This document shows, piece after piece, positions 58,032 through 64,000 of a stretch of 64,000 nucleotides of DNA (position 1 is the first letter of the stretch; each line of letters opens with the position of its first letter). Source of the stretch: Aldehydirespirator sp963667505. GTDB lineage: Bacteria > Actinomycetota > Acidimicrobiia > Acidimicrobiales > Aldehydirespiratoraceae. A program made the position numbers and the translations under genes. The notes under the pieces were generated by a model that saw only the letters and a list, made by a program, of their open reading frames with translations, had not been told where the DNA came from and made no database searches. The stretch lies in contig OY763490.2 in NCBI GenBank assembly GCA_963667505.2, positions 2,108,001-2,172,000 on the forward strand, in the 5' to 3' direction.

Positions 58032-58808
58032 TCACGGAGGGGCGCCTCCCCTGACTGCGGCCGCGCCGTCGACGCGCAGGCTCACGCCGGCGATGAACGA
58101 CGCCCGGTCGCTGAGGAGGAACTCGACGGCCGCGGCCACCTCCGAGGGCCGGGCCATGCGGCCGAGCGGGTGCAGCGAGTCGAGTTCTCGCAGCTGCGCC
58201 GCCCGGTCCTCCGGAAGCAGCAGCGCGTGGGTCATAGGAGTGTCGACCGCTCCGGGAAGCACGCTGTTGCAGCGGATCTCCTGGGGCCCGTACTCCACCG
58301 CCACCTGCCTAGTGAGCGCCTCCACCCCGCCCTTGGCCGCCTGGTAGGCGAACGAGCCGTCGAAGCCGACCACGGCCTGGATGCTGCTCACGTTCACGAT
58401 CGACCCGCGGCCGCTCTTCAGGAAGCGACGGACCGCGGTCGCGCATCCGAGGGCCACCCCCACCAAGTCGACGTCGAGCACACGGCGCAGGTCGGCCTCG
58501 GTGACCTCGTGGGCGCTGGCGGGGATCTCGATGCCGGCGTTGTTCACCCAGCCCTCGAGAGCGCCCAACTCCTCGGCCGCATCGGCGGCGCGCTCATGCG
58601 TCGACCATTGCGAGACGTCGCCGGAGACGCCCACGAACCGCGGGCCGTGCCGCTCCGAAGCGGCCTCCAGCGCCCCCGCGTCGATGTCGACGCCCGCGAC
58701 CGCCCAGCCCTGCTGTATGCATTCCTGGACGACGGCCCGGCCGATGCCCGCACCGGCGCCGGTAACCACGACGGCCGGACGCTGCGAGGTCTGGGGCTCT
58801 TCACTCAT
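58032..58808 (-). CDS. Short-chain dehydrogenase/reductase
   Basis: 258 residues. Cofactor loop TGAGAGIGRA, NNAGIEIPASAH, active-site SSIQAVVGFDGSFAYQAAKGGVEALTR (Ser, Tyr and Lys) and PGAVDTPMTHALL. The C-terminus (IAGVSLRVDGAAAVRGG) has the standard SDR ending. Classical SDR, NAD(H) preferred because of VDIDAG (acidic after the first strand). AGGAG lies 8 bp before the ATG at 58808. Confidence 0.9.
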   Translation of the reverse strand: MSEEPQTSQRPAVVVTGAGAGIGRAVVQECIQQGWAVAGVDIDAGALEAASERHGPRFVGVSGDVSQWSTHERAADAAEELGALEGWVNNAGIEIPASAHEVTEADLRRVLDVDLVGVALGCATAVRRFLKSGRGSIVNVSSIQAVVGFDGSFAYQAAKGGVEALTRQVAVEYGPQEIRCNSVLPGAVDTPMTHALLLPEDRAAQLRELDSLHPLGRMARPSEVAAAVEFLLSDRASFIAGVSLRVDGAAAVRGGAPP

Positions 58809-59025
58809 CTGCCCGCTCCTGCGAGACGCTCGGTGCTGCGTGACCCTATGCCACCCTATGCCCTGCACATCTCGACCCTCGAGGCGTGGAAGCGGATCGG
58901 CGTTCGTCGATGCCAGCCGCGGCCTGGGGTGGTCGGGGCTCGATTCGACAGCCGGACATGCGCGAATTCGTTGCGAACTATGGTTCGGTTCGACGCGCAT
59001 CCGCCACTCCCCCTAGGAGGGAGCC

Positions 59026-59493
59026 ATGACCGCCTTGATCGCCGAGCCGGCAACCGCCATCCATCGGGGCGATGAGGAGCTTCCCTGGGTAGACGCGGGG
59101 GGCGGCATCGAACTCAAGGTGATGATGGTGCGAGACGACGACGGGCTGTGGATCATCCGCAACCGGTTCGAGCCGGGAGTGGTCGTCCAGACCCACCGAC
59201 ACACCGGGCCGGTGTACGCACACACCCTCGGCGGCTCGTGGAAGTACGCCGAGTACCCGGAGGTCAACCGGGCCGGGTCGTTCCTGTACGAGCCAGCGGG
59301 CAGCGTCCACACCCTTACCGTGCCCGACGACAACGCCGAGCCCACCGACGTGTGGTTCCAGATTCACGGCGTGAACCTCAACCTCGACGCCGCCGGCAAT
59401 GTCGAGTCGATCACCGACGGCCCGGGCGTGCTCGCCGCCTACTACGCCCTGTGCGAGAAGCAAGGCCTGCCCCGGCCCAACGTGGTGACCTGA
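59026..59493 (+). CDS. Cupin-domain protein, 2,4'-dihydroxyacetophenone dioxygenase-like
   Basis: 155 residues. The cupin core shows RNRFEPGVVVQTHRHTGPVYAHTLGGSWKYAEYPEVNRAGSFLYEPAGSVHTL, with three His and the Tyr/Glu-type ligand positions of DAD-family cupins. The C-terminal AYYALCEKQGLPRPNVV is also characteristic. A ring- or C-C-cleaving dioxygenase is possible. A good GGAGG lies 5-6 bp before the ATG. Confidence 0.8.
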   Translation: MTALIAEPATAIHRGDEELPWVDAGGGIELKVMMVRDDDGLWIIRNRFEPGVVVQTHRHTGPVYAHTLGGSWKYAEYPEVNRAGSFLYEPAGSVHTLTVPDDNAEPTDVWFQIHGVNLNLDAAGNVESITDGPGVLAAYYALCEKQGLPRPNVVT

Positions 59494-59527
59494 GACCCGC
59501 CGACAGCCGCTCGCCGCGGCGGCGTCG

Positions 59528-59582
59528 GCCGAAATTGGTGGGAGTATCGGCCCTCCAGGGGCCGTTTCGTCGCCAATTTGGC
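59528..59582. repeat. Palindromic intergenic element, family A, copy 2
   Basis: Arms GCCGAAATTGG and CCAATTTGGC (one deletion) enclose an inner hairpin CGGCCC-...-GGGCCG. The sequence matches 2406-2459 closely, 57 kb away. It lies between convergent genes and could terminate both. Confidence 0.6.
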
Positions 59583-59587
59583 GAGCG

Positions 59588-60391
59588 CTATAGGCCGAAG
59601 GTGCCGTCTAGGCGGGTCTTCCAGCTGCCGGCCGCGACTGTGCCGCCGTCCACGGGGATCGACGCGCCGGTGATGAAGCCGGCCATGTCGGACGCCAGGA
59701 ACACGATCACCGCGGCGCACTCCGACGGCGCCGCCGTCCGCCGCAGCGGCGTCGGGTGCAGGCCGTCCATCATGGCGCCTGACGCCTCGGCGAGGCCCTC
59801 GTCGCCGGGGGTGGGGATCATGTCGGGCGCGACGCAGTTCACCCGGATGCCCCGGCCTCCCAGCTCCACGGCCAGCGTCTTGGTGAACTGCTGAACGGCT
59901 GCCTTCATCGCGGCGTAAACGCCGAAGCCGGGCGCGGCGTGGTAGGCCTCCACGGACGTGACGTTGACGATGGCGCCGCCGTCGGCCATCAACGGCACGC
60001 CGTGGCGCACGCAGTTGGTGACGGTTGCGAAGTTCTCCCGCATCAGGGCGTGCTCTCCCTTGGGCGACACGGCCTCGAACAGGGCGTGGAACGTGCCCCC
60101 GGCATTGTTGACCAGCACGTCGATGGGGCCGAGCTCGTCGTGGACGCGCTGGAGGAAGCCGGCCACTGCGTCGTCGTCGCGGGCGTCGAGCGCGTCCCAC
60201 ACGCAGCGGCGACCGGCCGCCTCCACCTGCTCGACGGTGTCGGGCAGCGGCCCGGCATCCTTGTCGAACACGGCCACATCCGCGCCGAACCGGGCCAGCG
60301 CGGCCGCAGTGGCCGCGCCGATGCCCCGGGCCGCGCCGGTGACGACGGCCACTCGGTCGGTGAGCAGGATGCTGTCCGGGCGCAAGTCCAC
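59588..60391 (-). CDS. Short-chain dehydrogenase/reductase
   Basis: 267 residues from GTG 60391, with GGAG 5-6 bp upstream. TGAARGIGAATAAAL cofactor loop, NNAGGTFHALF, active-site SVEAYHAAPGFGVYAAMKAAVQQFTK (Tyr-x-x-x-Lys) and PDMIPTPGDEG. AVFDKDAG after the second strand indicates NAD(H). Ends GASIPVDGG. Substrate unknown. Convergent with the cupin gene across the family-A palindrome. Confidence 0.9.
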   Translation of the reverse strand: MDLRPDSILLTDRVAVVTGAARGIGAATAAALARFGADVAVFDKDAGPLPDTVEQVEAAGRRCVWDALDARDDDAVAGFLQRVHDELGPIDVLVNNAGGTFHALFEAVSPKGEHALMRENFATVTNCVRHGVPLMADGGAIVNVTSVEAYHAAPGFGVYAAMKAAVQQFTKTLAVELGGRGIRVNCVAPDMIPTPGDEGLAEASGAMMDGLHPTPLRRTAAPSECAAVIVFLASDMAGFITGASIPVDGGTVAAGSWKTRLDGTFGL

Positions 60392-60473
60392 TCGTCTCCT
60401 CTCAGCGCGGGCCGACGATACCGCCCGGCCGCAGCCAGTAGGGTGAGCGGCCCGCGATCGGGAGGTGGAAGCC

Positions 60474-61250
60474 ATGGGCGAGTTCGTCGGAGTGGAGACC
60501 GGCGGGGGTGTGGCCACGATCCGCATCGACCGCCCCCGGATGAACGCCATCAACCCGCAGATGCTCACCGAGTTGATCGAGGCGGCCAACACCGTCGCGG
60601 CCGACGGCGACGTCCGGGCCGCGGTGGTGTGGGGCGGCCCGAAGATCTTCGCGGCCGGCGCCGACATCGGGGGCTTCGCTGGACTCAACCCTGCCGGCGC
60701 GCGGGAGCTGTCGCGCCATTTCAACGACGCCTTCCTCGCAGTGGAGAACCTGCCTCAGGTGACGGTGTCGGCGGTCAACGGATACGCGCTGGGCGGGGGC
60801 ATGGAACTGGCCATGGCCACTGACTTCCGGGTGGCCGCGGAGGACGCCACTTTCGGCCAGCCCGAGATCCTGCTGGGGATCATCCCCGGCGGCGGGGGCA
60901 CCCAGCGGCTGCCCCGGCTGGTGGGCGTGACCAAGGCCAAGGAGATCATCTACACCGGCCGCCATGTAAGCGCGGCCGAGGCGCTAGAGATCGGCCTCGT
61001 CTCCGCGGTGCACCCCGCCGACGGCACCTACGACGCCGCGGTGGAGCTCGCGGCCGGCTACGCCGCCGGGCCGGCCGCGCTGCGCATGGCCAAGCAGGCG
61101 GTCATGGACGGACTGGCCCTGTCGCTGGCCGACGCGGTGGCCTGCGAGGTCGAGCGCTTCGGCGACTGCTTCACCACCGACGACACCGCCGTCGGCGTGG
61201 CCAGCTTCCTGGAGAAGGGCCCCGGCAAAGCCGTCTTCACCGGCCGCTAG
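60474..61250 (+). CDS. Enoyl-CoA hydratase
   Basis: 258 residues of the crotonase family with both catalytic glutamates: ALGGGMELAMATDFRVAAEDATFGQPEILLGIIPGGGGTQRLPRLVG. The first oxyanion-hole loop is FAAGADIGGFA. A good hydratase of short-to-medium 2-enoyl-CoA. ATG at 60474 has GGGAGG 8 bp upstream. Divergent from the SDR gene. Confidence 0.93.
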   Translation: MGEFVGVETGGGVATIRIDRPRMNAINPQMLTELIEAANTVAADGDVRAAVVWGGPKIFAAGADIGGFAGLNPAGARELSRHFNDAFLAVENLPQVTVSAVNGYALGGGMELAMATDFRVAAEDATFGQPEILLGIIPGGGGTQRLPRLVGVTKAKEIIYTGRHVSAAEALEIGLVSAVHPADGTYDAAVELAAGYAAGPAALRMAKQAVMDGLALSLADAVACEVERFGDCFTTDDTAVGVASFLEKGPGKAVFTGR

Positions 61251-61362
61251 CGCAGCGGCGACGCGAGCAGCCCGAATGATCGCCCGATGACCAATTGGGC
61301 TCGCGCGAGAGCCTGGGCTGCGATGTCAGCTACGTCGAGAGCGAAGCCCTCCAGCGGGCTGC

Positions 61363-61653
61363 TTACGTCCCGGCGACGGTGACGATGTTCAGATCGCCGC
61401 TGCGGCCCACTAGCTCGATCAGGTCGGCATAGTCGTCTGAACCTGTCCAGCTGTCCAGGGAGTCCTTGTCGGGGAACTCCACCGCTAGGAGGTTCTTCGG
61501 CTTCCAGTCGCCGACGAGCACGTCGACGTGACCGCCCGCGACCAGCATTTTGCCGCCATAGCGCTCGACGGCGCGGGCCGTCGGGACCCACTGGTCCACG
61601 GTTGCCACGTAGGTGTCCCGATCGGTGACCATGGCTTCCATTAGGAAGAACAT
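61363..61653 (-). CDS. DUF1330-family protein
   Basis: 96 residues: MVTDRDTYVATVDQWVPTARAVERYGGKMLVAGGHVDVLVGDWKPKNLLAVEFPDKDSLDSWTGSDDYADL is the ferredoxin-like dimeric alpha/beta-barrel fold of DUF1330. The activity is unknown; relatives are monooxygenase- or isomerase-like. Lower GC than neighbours, as is the hydrolase gene next to it, hinting that both came together. Confidence 0.85.
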   Translation of the reverse strand: MFFLMEAMVTDRDTYVATVDQWVPTARAVERYGGKMLVAGGHVDVLVGDWKPKNLLAVEFPDKDSLDSWTGSDDYADLIELVGRSGDLNIVTVAGT

Positions 61654-61710
61654 TGCTGGATTCTCCTGTCTGTGTTGGCGGTGACGTAGACGGCTCCGAC
61701 CATTAGCGGG

Positions 61711-62613
61711 CTAGTGGATGAGTCTCTGTGCTTGAAGGAACTCTCGGGTTACTTCGACACAGCGGAGCGGCACCTCGAGTTGTAGTAGGTGCGTAGTGTC
61801 GGGAATGAAGTCGTAATCTAGCACGGTGAGCGTGCTCAGGTCGTAGCTGGGCAGGAACGAGTACGGCACGGCCGGGTCCGCTCCGATGACCTTCAACGGG
61901 ATGTCGATGCTGTCGAGGATCTCGGGTGCCTGCATCGAGAAACCGAAATACCACTCATACAGCTGGCCCTCGTGCTCGGGGGGGCACCGCAGTTCGTAAC
62001 CGCCCCCGGCAGCCGGCCGCAGCGTCGTGTCGGCGAACAGTCTCCGAGTCTCGGGCGGTACCCGCGCGAATCCCGACGCCTTCGCCAGCAAGGTCGCGAG
62101 AGCCTGGGGTGACTCGAAGTGCTGCTGGCGGCGCCGGGCCCTGCTGGACAGTCCCTGGCACACCGTCTCCATCTCATCGAGATCGGCACCGGACGGGTAG
62201 ATCGGCGGGTCGAACAGCACGAGCGCCGTGAAAGTCGGCTCCTGCTGCTCGTGCATCAGCGCCACCATTGCCGACAACGAATGGAACACCCCGATGCTCG
62301 GCTTCGCCCCGAAGCTGGCACTCACCCCGTCGAGGATGCGGCAGTTGTCATCAACCAGTGTCGGCAAGTTGTGGATCCGTAGCGGAGTGACCGCATTCCA
62401 TCCGTGGCTGCGCAGGTCATAGACGACCAAGTCGAAGTGCTCAGCCAGCAGCGACCAGAACGGCCAGTACGAGTCGACCGCGAAGCCGAGACCGCAGCTC
62501 AGCACCAAGCGAGGACCGTCGGCGTTGCCGTGTCGTCGGAGCACCGTCGTTGCGCCATGCTCGAGACGAACCTCCGCGGTCGCCAATGGCTCCGGCAACA
62601 CCCAAGGATCCAC
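61711..62613 (-). CDS. Alpha/beta hydrolase with atypical nucleophile elbow
   Basis: 300 residues: LVLSCGLGFAVDSYWPFWSLLAEHFDLVVYDLRSHGWN is the standard fold start, but the usual GxSxG becomes FHSLSAM (both glycines missing), so activity is not assured. The acid and His are expected near ALVLFDPP and the C-terminal DTTHLLQLE. GC is lower than the window average. Substrate unknown; it lies 57 bp from the DUF1330 gene on the same strand, likely co-transcribed. Confidence 0.75.
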   Translation of the reverse strand: MDPWVLPEPLATAEVRLEHGATTVLRRHGNADGPRLVLSCGLGFAVDSYWPFWSLLAEHFDLVVYDLRSHGWNAVTPLRIHNLPTLVDDNCRILDGVSASFGAKPSIGVFHSLSAMVALMHEQQEPTFTALVLFDPPIYPSGADLDEMETVCQGLSSRARRRQQHFESPQALATLLAKASGFARVPPETRRLFADTTLRPAAGGGYELRCPPEHEGQLYEWYFGFSMQAPEILDSIDIPLKVIGADPAVPYSFLPSYDLSTLTVLDYDFIPDTTHLLQLEVPLRCVEVTREFLQAQRLIH

Positions 62614-62707
62614 TCACTAACCTCCAGCCGATCTTTCAACTCGTTGCAAACGTCCAGAGTAGTTCATCGTTGACGGTGCTGCCGACGAGCGCGGGTTGCT
62701 TCAGGTG

Positions 62708-63496
62708 CTAGGCAACCTCTAGGCGGTTGAGCCGGATTGCGGCCAGGACCAGGCTGGCTGCTGTCACCGCGGCCAGCACGATCAGCGCGGTGGCGGTGGT
62801 GTAGGCGTCGATGCTCAGATCGACCTCCGCGATGCGGGTCAGCAGCGACCGGCTGTAGCCGCGCAGCGACAGGCGGGCCGCGAAGTCGCCGAGCCCCACG
62901 GCCAGGCCCTCCCACAGCAGGACGTAGCCGATGCCCCACATGATCGGCTTCTTGAGCAGCAGGCCCACGAGGACGAACAGCGACGAGTAGGCGACCGTGC
63001 CCAGCGCAGCCGCCCACAGCCCTCCCAGCATCAGGTCTGAGGAGCCGGCGGCTCGGTCGGCCGCGAGCCAGCCCCCCAGAACGGTCGGCACCACCGTGAG
63101 AGGCAGCGCGGCGGTGACCGCCGCGGCCGCCGCGCCGGCCACCACCGGCGCCCGGCCCATGGGGCGCAGCCACAGGTACACCAGGGTTCCGTCCTCGCGG
63201 GTGTCGCCCAGCACCGAGGAACCGAACACCAGCGACACGATGGGCACCAGGATGATCAGCCCGAAACCGTCGGCGTAGCCGGCGCCGTCGCGAAGCAGCT
63301 GATCGGCTGACAGCGCCTCGTCGGCGTCGGCCAAGCCGACCAGCCAGCCCACCAGGATCATCAGCCCGCCGAGCCCGCCGAGCGCGAGGAGCTTGCCCGG
63401 CGTCACGACCTGGCGGACCAGCACCCGGTACGTCAGCACCGCGGCTCGCAGGGCGGGCACATGCCGACGCGGCCGTGTCGCCAGCGGCGAGGTCAT
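62708..63496 (-). CDS. ABC-2 type exporter permease subunit
   Basis: 262 residues with about six membrane segments (LLALGGLGGLMILVGWLVG, FGLIILVPIVSLVFGSSVLG, a run rich in Ala/Val around 110-130, a pair around 155-200, and a final LIVLAAVTAASLVLAAIRL). FGSSVLGDTREDGTLVYLWLRP is the family's conserved loop. It pairs with the ATPase encoded upstream, which is cut by the window edge. Its ATG overlaps the stop of a 31-residue micro-ORF (ATGA). Confidence 0.85.
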   Translation of the reverse strand: MTSPLATRPRRHVPALRAAVLTYRVLVRQVVTPGKLLALGGLGGLMILVGWLVGLADADEALSADQLLRDGAGYADGFGLIILVPIVSLVFGSSVLGDTREDGTLVYLWLRPMGRAPVVAGAAAAAVTAALPLTVVPTVLGGWLAADRAAGSSDLMLGGLWAAALGTVAYSSLFVLVGLLLKKPIMWGIGYVLLWEGLAVGLGDFAARLSLRGYSRSLLTRIAEVDLSIDAYTTATALIVLAAVTAASLVLAAIRLNRLEVA

Positions 63497-63588
63497 CGTC
63501 GTTCCACCGGACGCGCCGTCGCTGCTCCGTCCGGCAGGCCGTTGCCGCTGGACCGAGCAGGCTGCGGTCTCTCCGCCAGGCAGGTCAT
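63493..63588 (-). CDS. Micro-ORF (31 residues) at the ATPase / permease junction
   Basis: ATG at 63588 overlaps the ATPase stop (ATGA) and its stop at 63495 overlaps the permease start (ATGA). It encodes a 31-residue peptide beginning MTCLAERPQPARSS and ending RPVERR. The ending VERR repeats the ATPase C-terminus because a 19-bp AGGTCATCGTCGTTCCACC sequence is present at both boundaries (63491-63509 and 63583-63601 approximately). Confidence 0.4.
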   Translation of the reverse strand: MTCLAERPQPARSSGNGLPDGAATARPVERR

Positions 63589-64000
63589 CGTCGTTCCACC
63601 AGATAGCGGAACACCGACTCGAGGTCCTCGTCGAGGGGGGCGACCCGCGACAGGCGGGCGGTCAGCCTCTGCGCCAGCGGCGCGACCTCCCGGCCGAGGC
63701 GGTCGACGTCGCGGGTGTCCACGATGAGGGAGTCCGCGCCCACACTCACGCCCACGGCCGTGCCCGACTCGACCAGGGCGGCTGCGAACTGCCGGGGCCG
63801 GTCCACGCCGATGCGGATGCGGTGGGGGCGGTCGTCCATCAGCTCGCGCAGCTCGCGGTAGTCGCCGCTGGCCGCCAGTCGGCCCTGGGCGATCACCAGG
63901 ATCCGGGAACCGAGCCGGGCGACCTCCTCGAGCACGTGGCTGGACACCAGCACGCAGCGGCCCTCGTCGCCCAAGCCGTGGAACAGCTCGATCATGCGTC
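63585..64000 (-). CDS. ABC transporter ATP-binding protein, 5' part outside window
   Basis: The visible C-terminal 137 residues include the H-loop region (RCVLVSSHVLEEVARLGSRILVIAQGRLAASG) just after the switch, and end DEDLESVFRYLVERR, as in ABC-2-type exporter ATPases. Walker motifs lie beyond the right edge. It shares an operon with the permease at 62708-63496 through the coupled micro-ORF. Confidence 0.85.
   Translation of the reverse strand, partial: RMIELFHGLGDEGRCVLVSSHVLEEVARLGSRILVIAQGRLAASGDYRELRELMDDRPHRIRIGVDRPRQFAAALVESGTAVGVSVGADSLIVDTRDVDRLGREVAPLAQRLTARLSRVAPLDEDLESVFRYLVERR

Noticed and set aside
1..64000. tRNA, rRNA or other structured RNA genes
   Set aside because: No TTCGA/T-loop-type or rRNA-like sequence was recognised by eye on either strand; a covariance-model scan would be needed to exclude small RNAs.

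Overview
The window is 64 kb of GC-rich (about 70%) DNA with densely packed genes on both strands and many GTG starts. The gene content fits a free-living or host-associated actinobacterium, most plausibly of the Acidimicrobiia type. Supporting genes are the F420-pathway gene cofC, three luciferase-like oxidoreductases, a CtpE-like P-type ATPase, several SDR and phytanoyl-CoA dioxygenase genes, a fused oligopeptide ABC ATPase, and an actinobacterial-style leuA with an attenuator leader. The taxonomic placement is inference. I recognised no rRNA, tRNA or CRISPR array.

Region 1 (1-2.4 kb) is an accessory patch. It holds an HTH-MT-A70 adenine methyltransferase cut by the left edge, a DUF4143-type AAA ATPase behind a 22-bp-periodic AATAGA array, scraps of an IS3-like transposase, and a 39-bp duplicated gene end on both sides of the ATPase.

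Region 2 (2.4-26.8 kb) is the most interesting part. A nine-gene minus-strand run (17.5 to 8.4 kb) encodes an unrecognised protein, two fumarase/aspartase-superfamily lyases (PurB-like and ArgH-like), a cobalt-type nitrile hydratase (beta, alpha and a His-tailed activator), an MSMEG_0568-type radical SAM protein, an MSMEG_0567/Sll0786-type GNAT protein and a YlbE/DUF1116 protein. Around it lie a Sll0783/MSMEG_0572-type protein, a Sll0787-type AIR-synthase-like protein and an MSMEG_0565-type glycosyltransferase. All of these are known companions of the nitrilase Nit1 in the Nit1C (cyanide/nitrogen-starvation) cluster. Also present are DUF2877, FdrA and carbamate kinase, the other parts of the oxamate-carbamoyltransferase/carbamoyl-phosphate module, and the cobalt importer CbtAB. 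No nitrilase is visible, so this looks like a Nit1C variant in which a Co nitrile hydratase, supported by its own cobalt supply and a carbamoyl-phosphate module, takes the nitrilase position. That functional reading is inference.

Region 3 (27-46.6 kb) is mixed housekeeping and secondary metabolism: a decayed second DUF4143 ATPase behind another periodic repeat array, gpsA, cofC, a PIG-L deacetylase, a P-type ATPase, SDRs, a diacylglycerol-kinase-like gene with an apparent frameshift, cysQ-like, a methyltransferase, luciferase-like oxidoreductases, a VanY-like peptidase, enoyl-CoA hydratase, leuA with its leucine leader and hairpins, and a PAC2 protein.

Region 4 (46.6-64 kb) is a catabolic/uptake block: two phytanoyl-CoA dioxygenase-like genes, a dipeptide/oligopeptide ABC transporter, an enolase-superfamily enzyme, a signal-less solute-binding-like protein, an RraA-like protein, a mutarotase-like protein, SDRs, a cupin, enoyl-CoA hydratase, DUF1330, an alpha/beta hydrolase and an ABC-2 exporter cut by the right edge.

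A recurrent theme is tandem duplication at gene boundaries. Three gene junctions carry 20- or 31-codon micro-ORFs whose start overlaps the upstream stop and whose stop overlaps the downstream start (ATGA/GTGA). A fourth junction has its ribosome-binding/start region in three copies.
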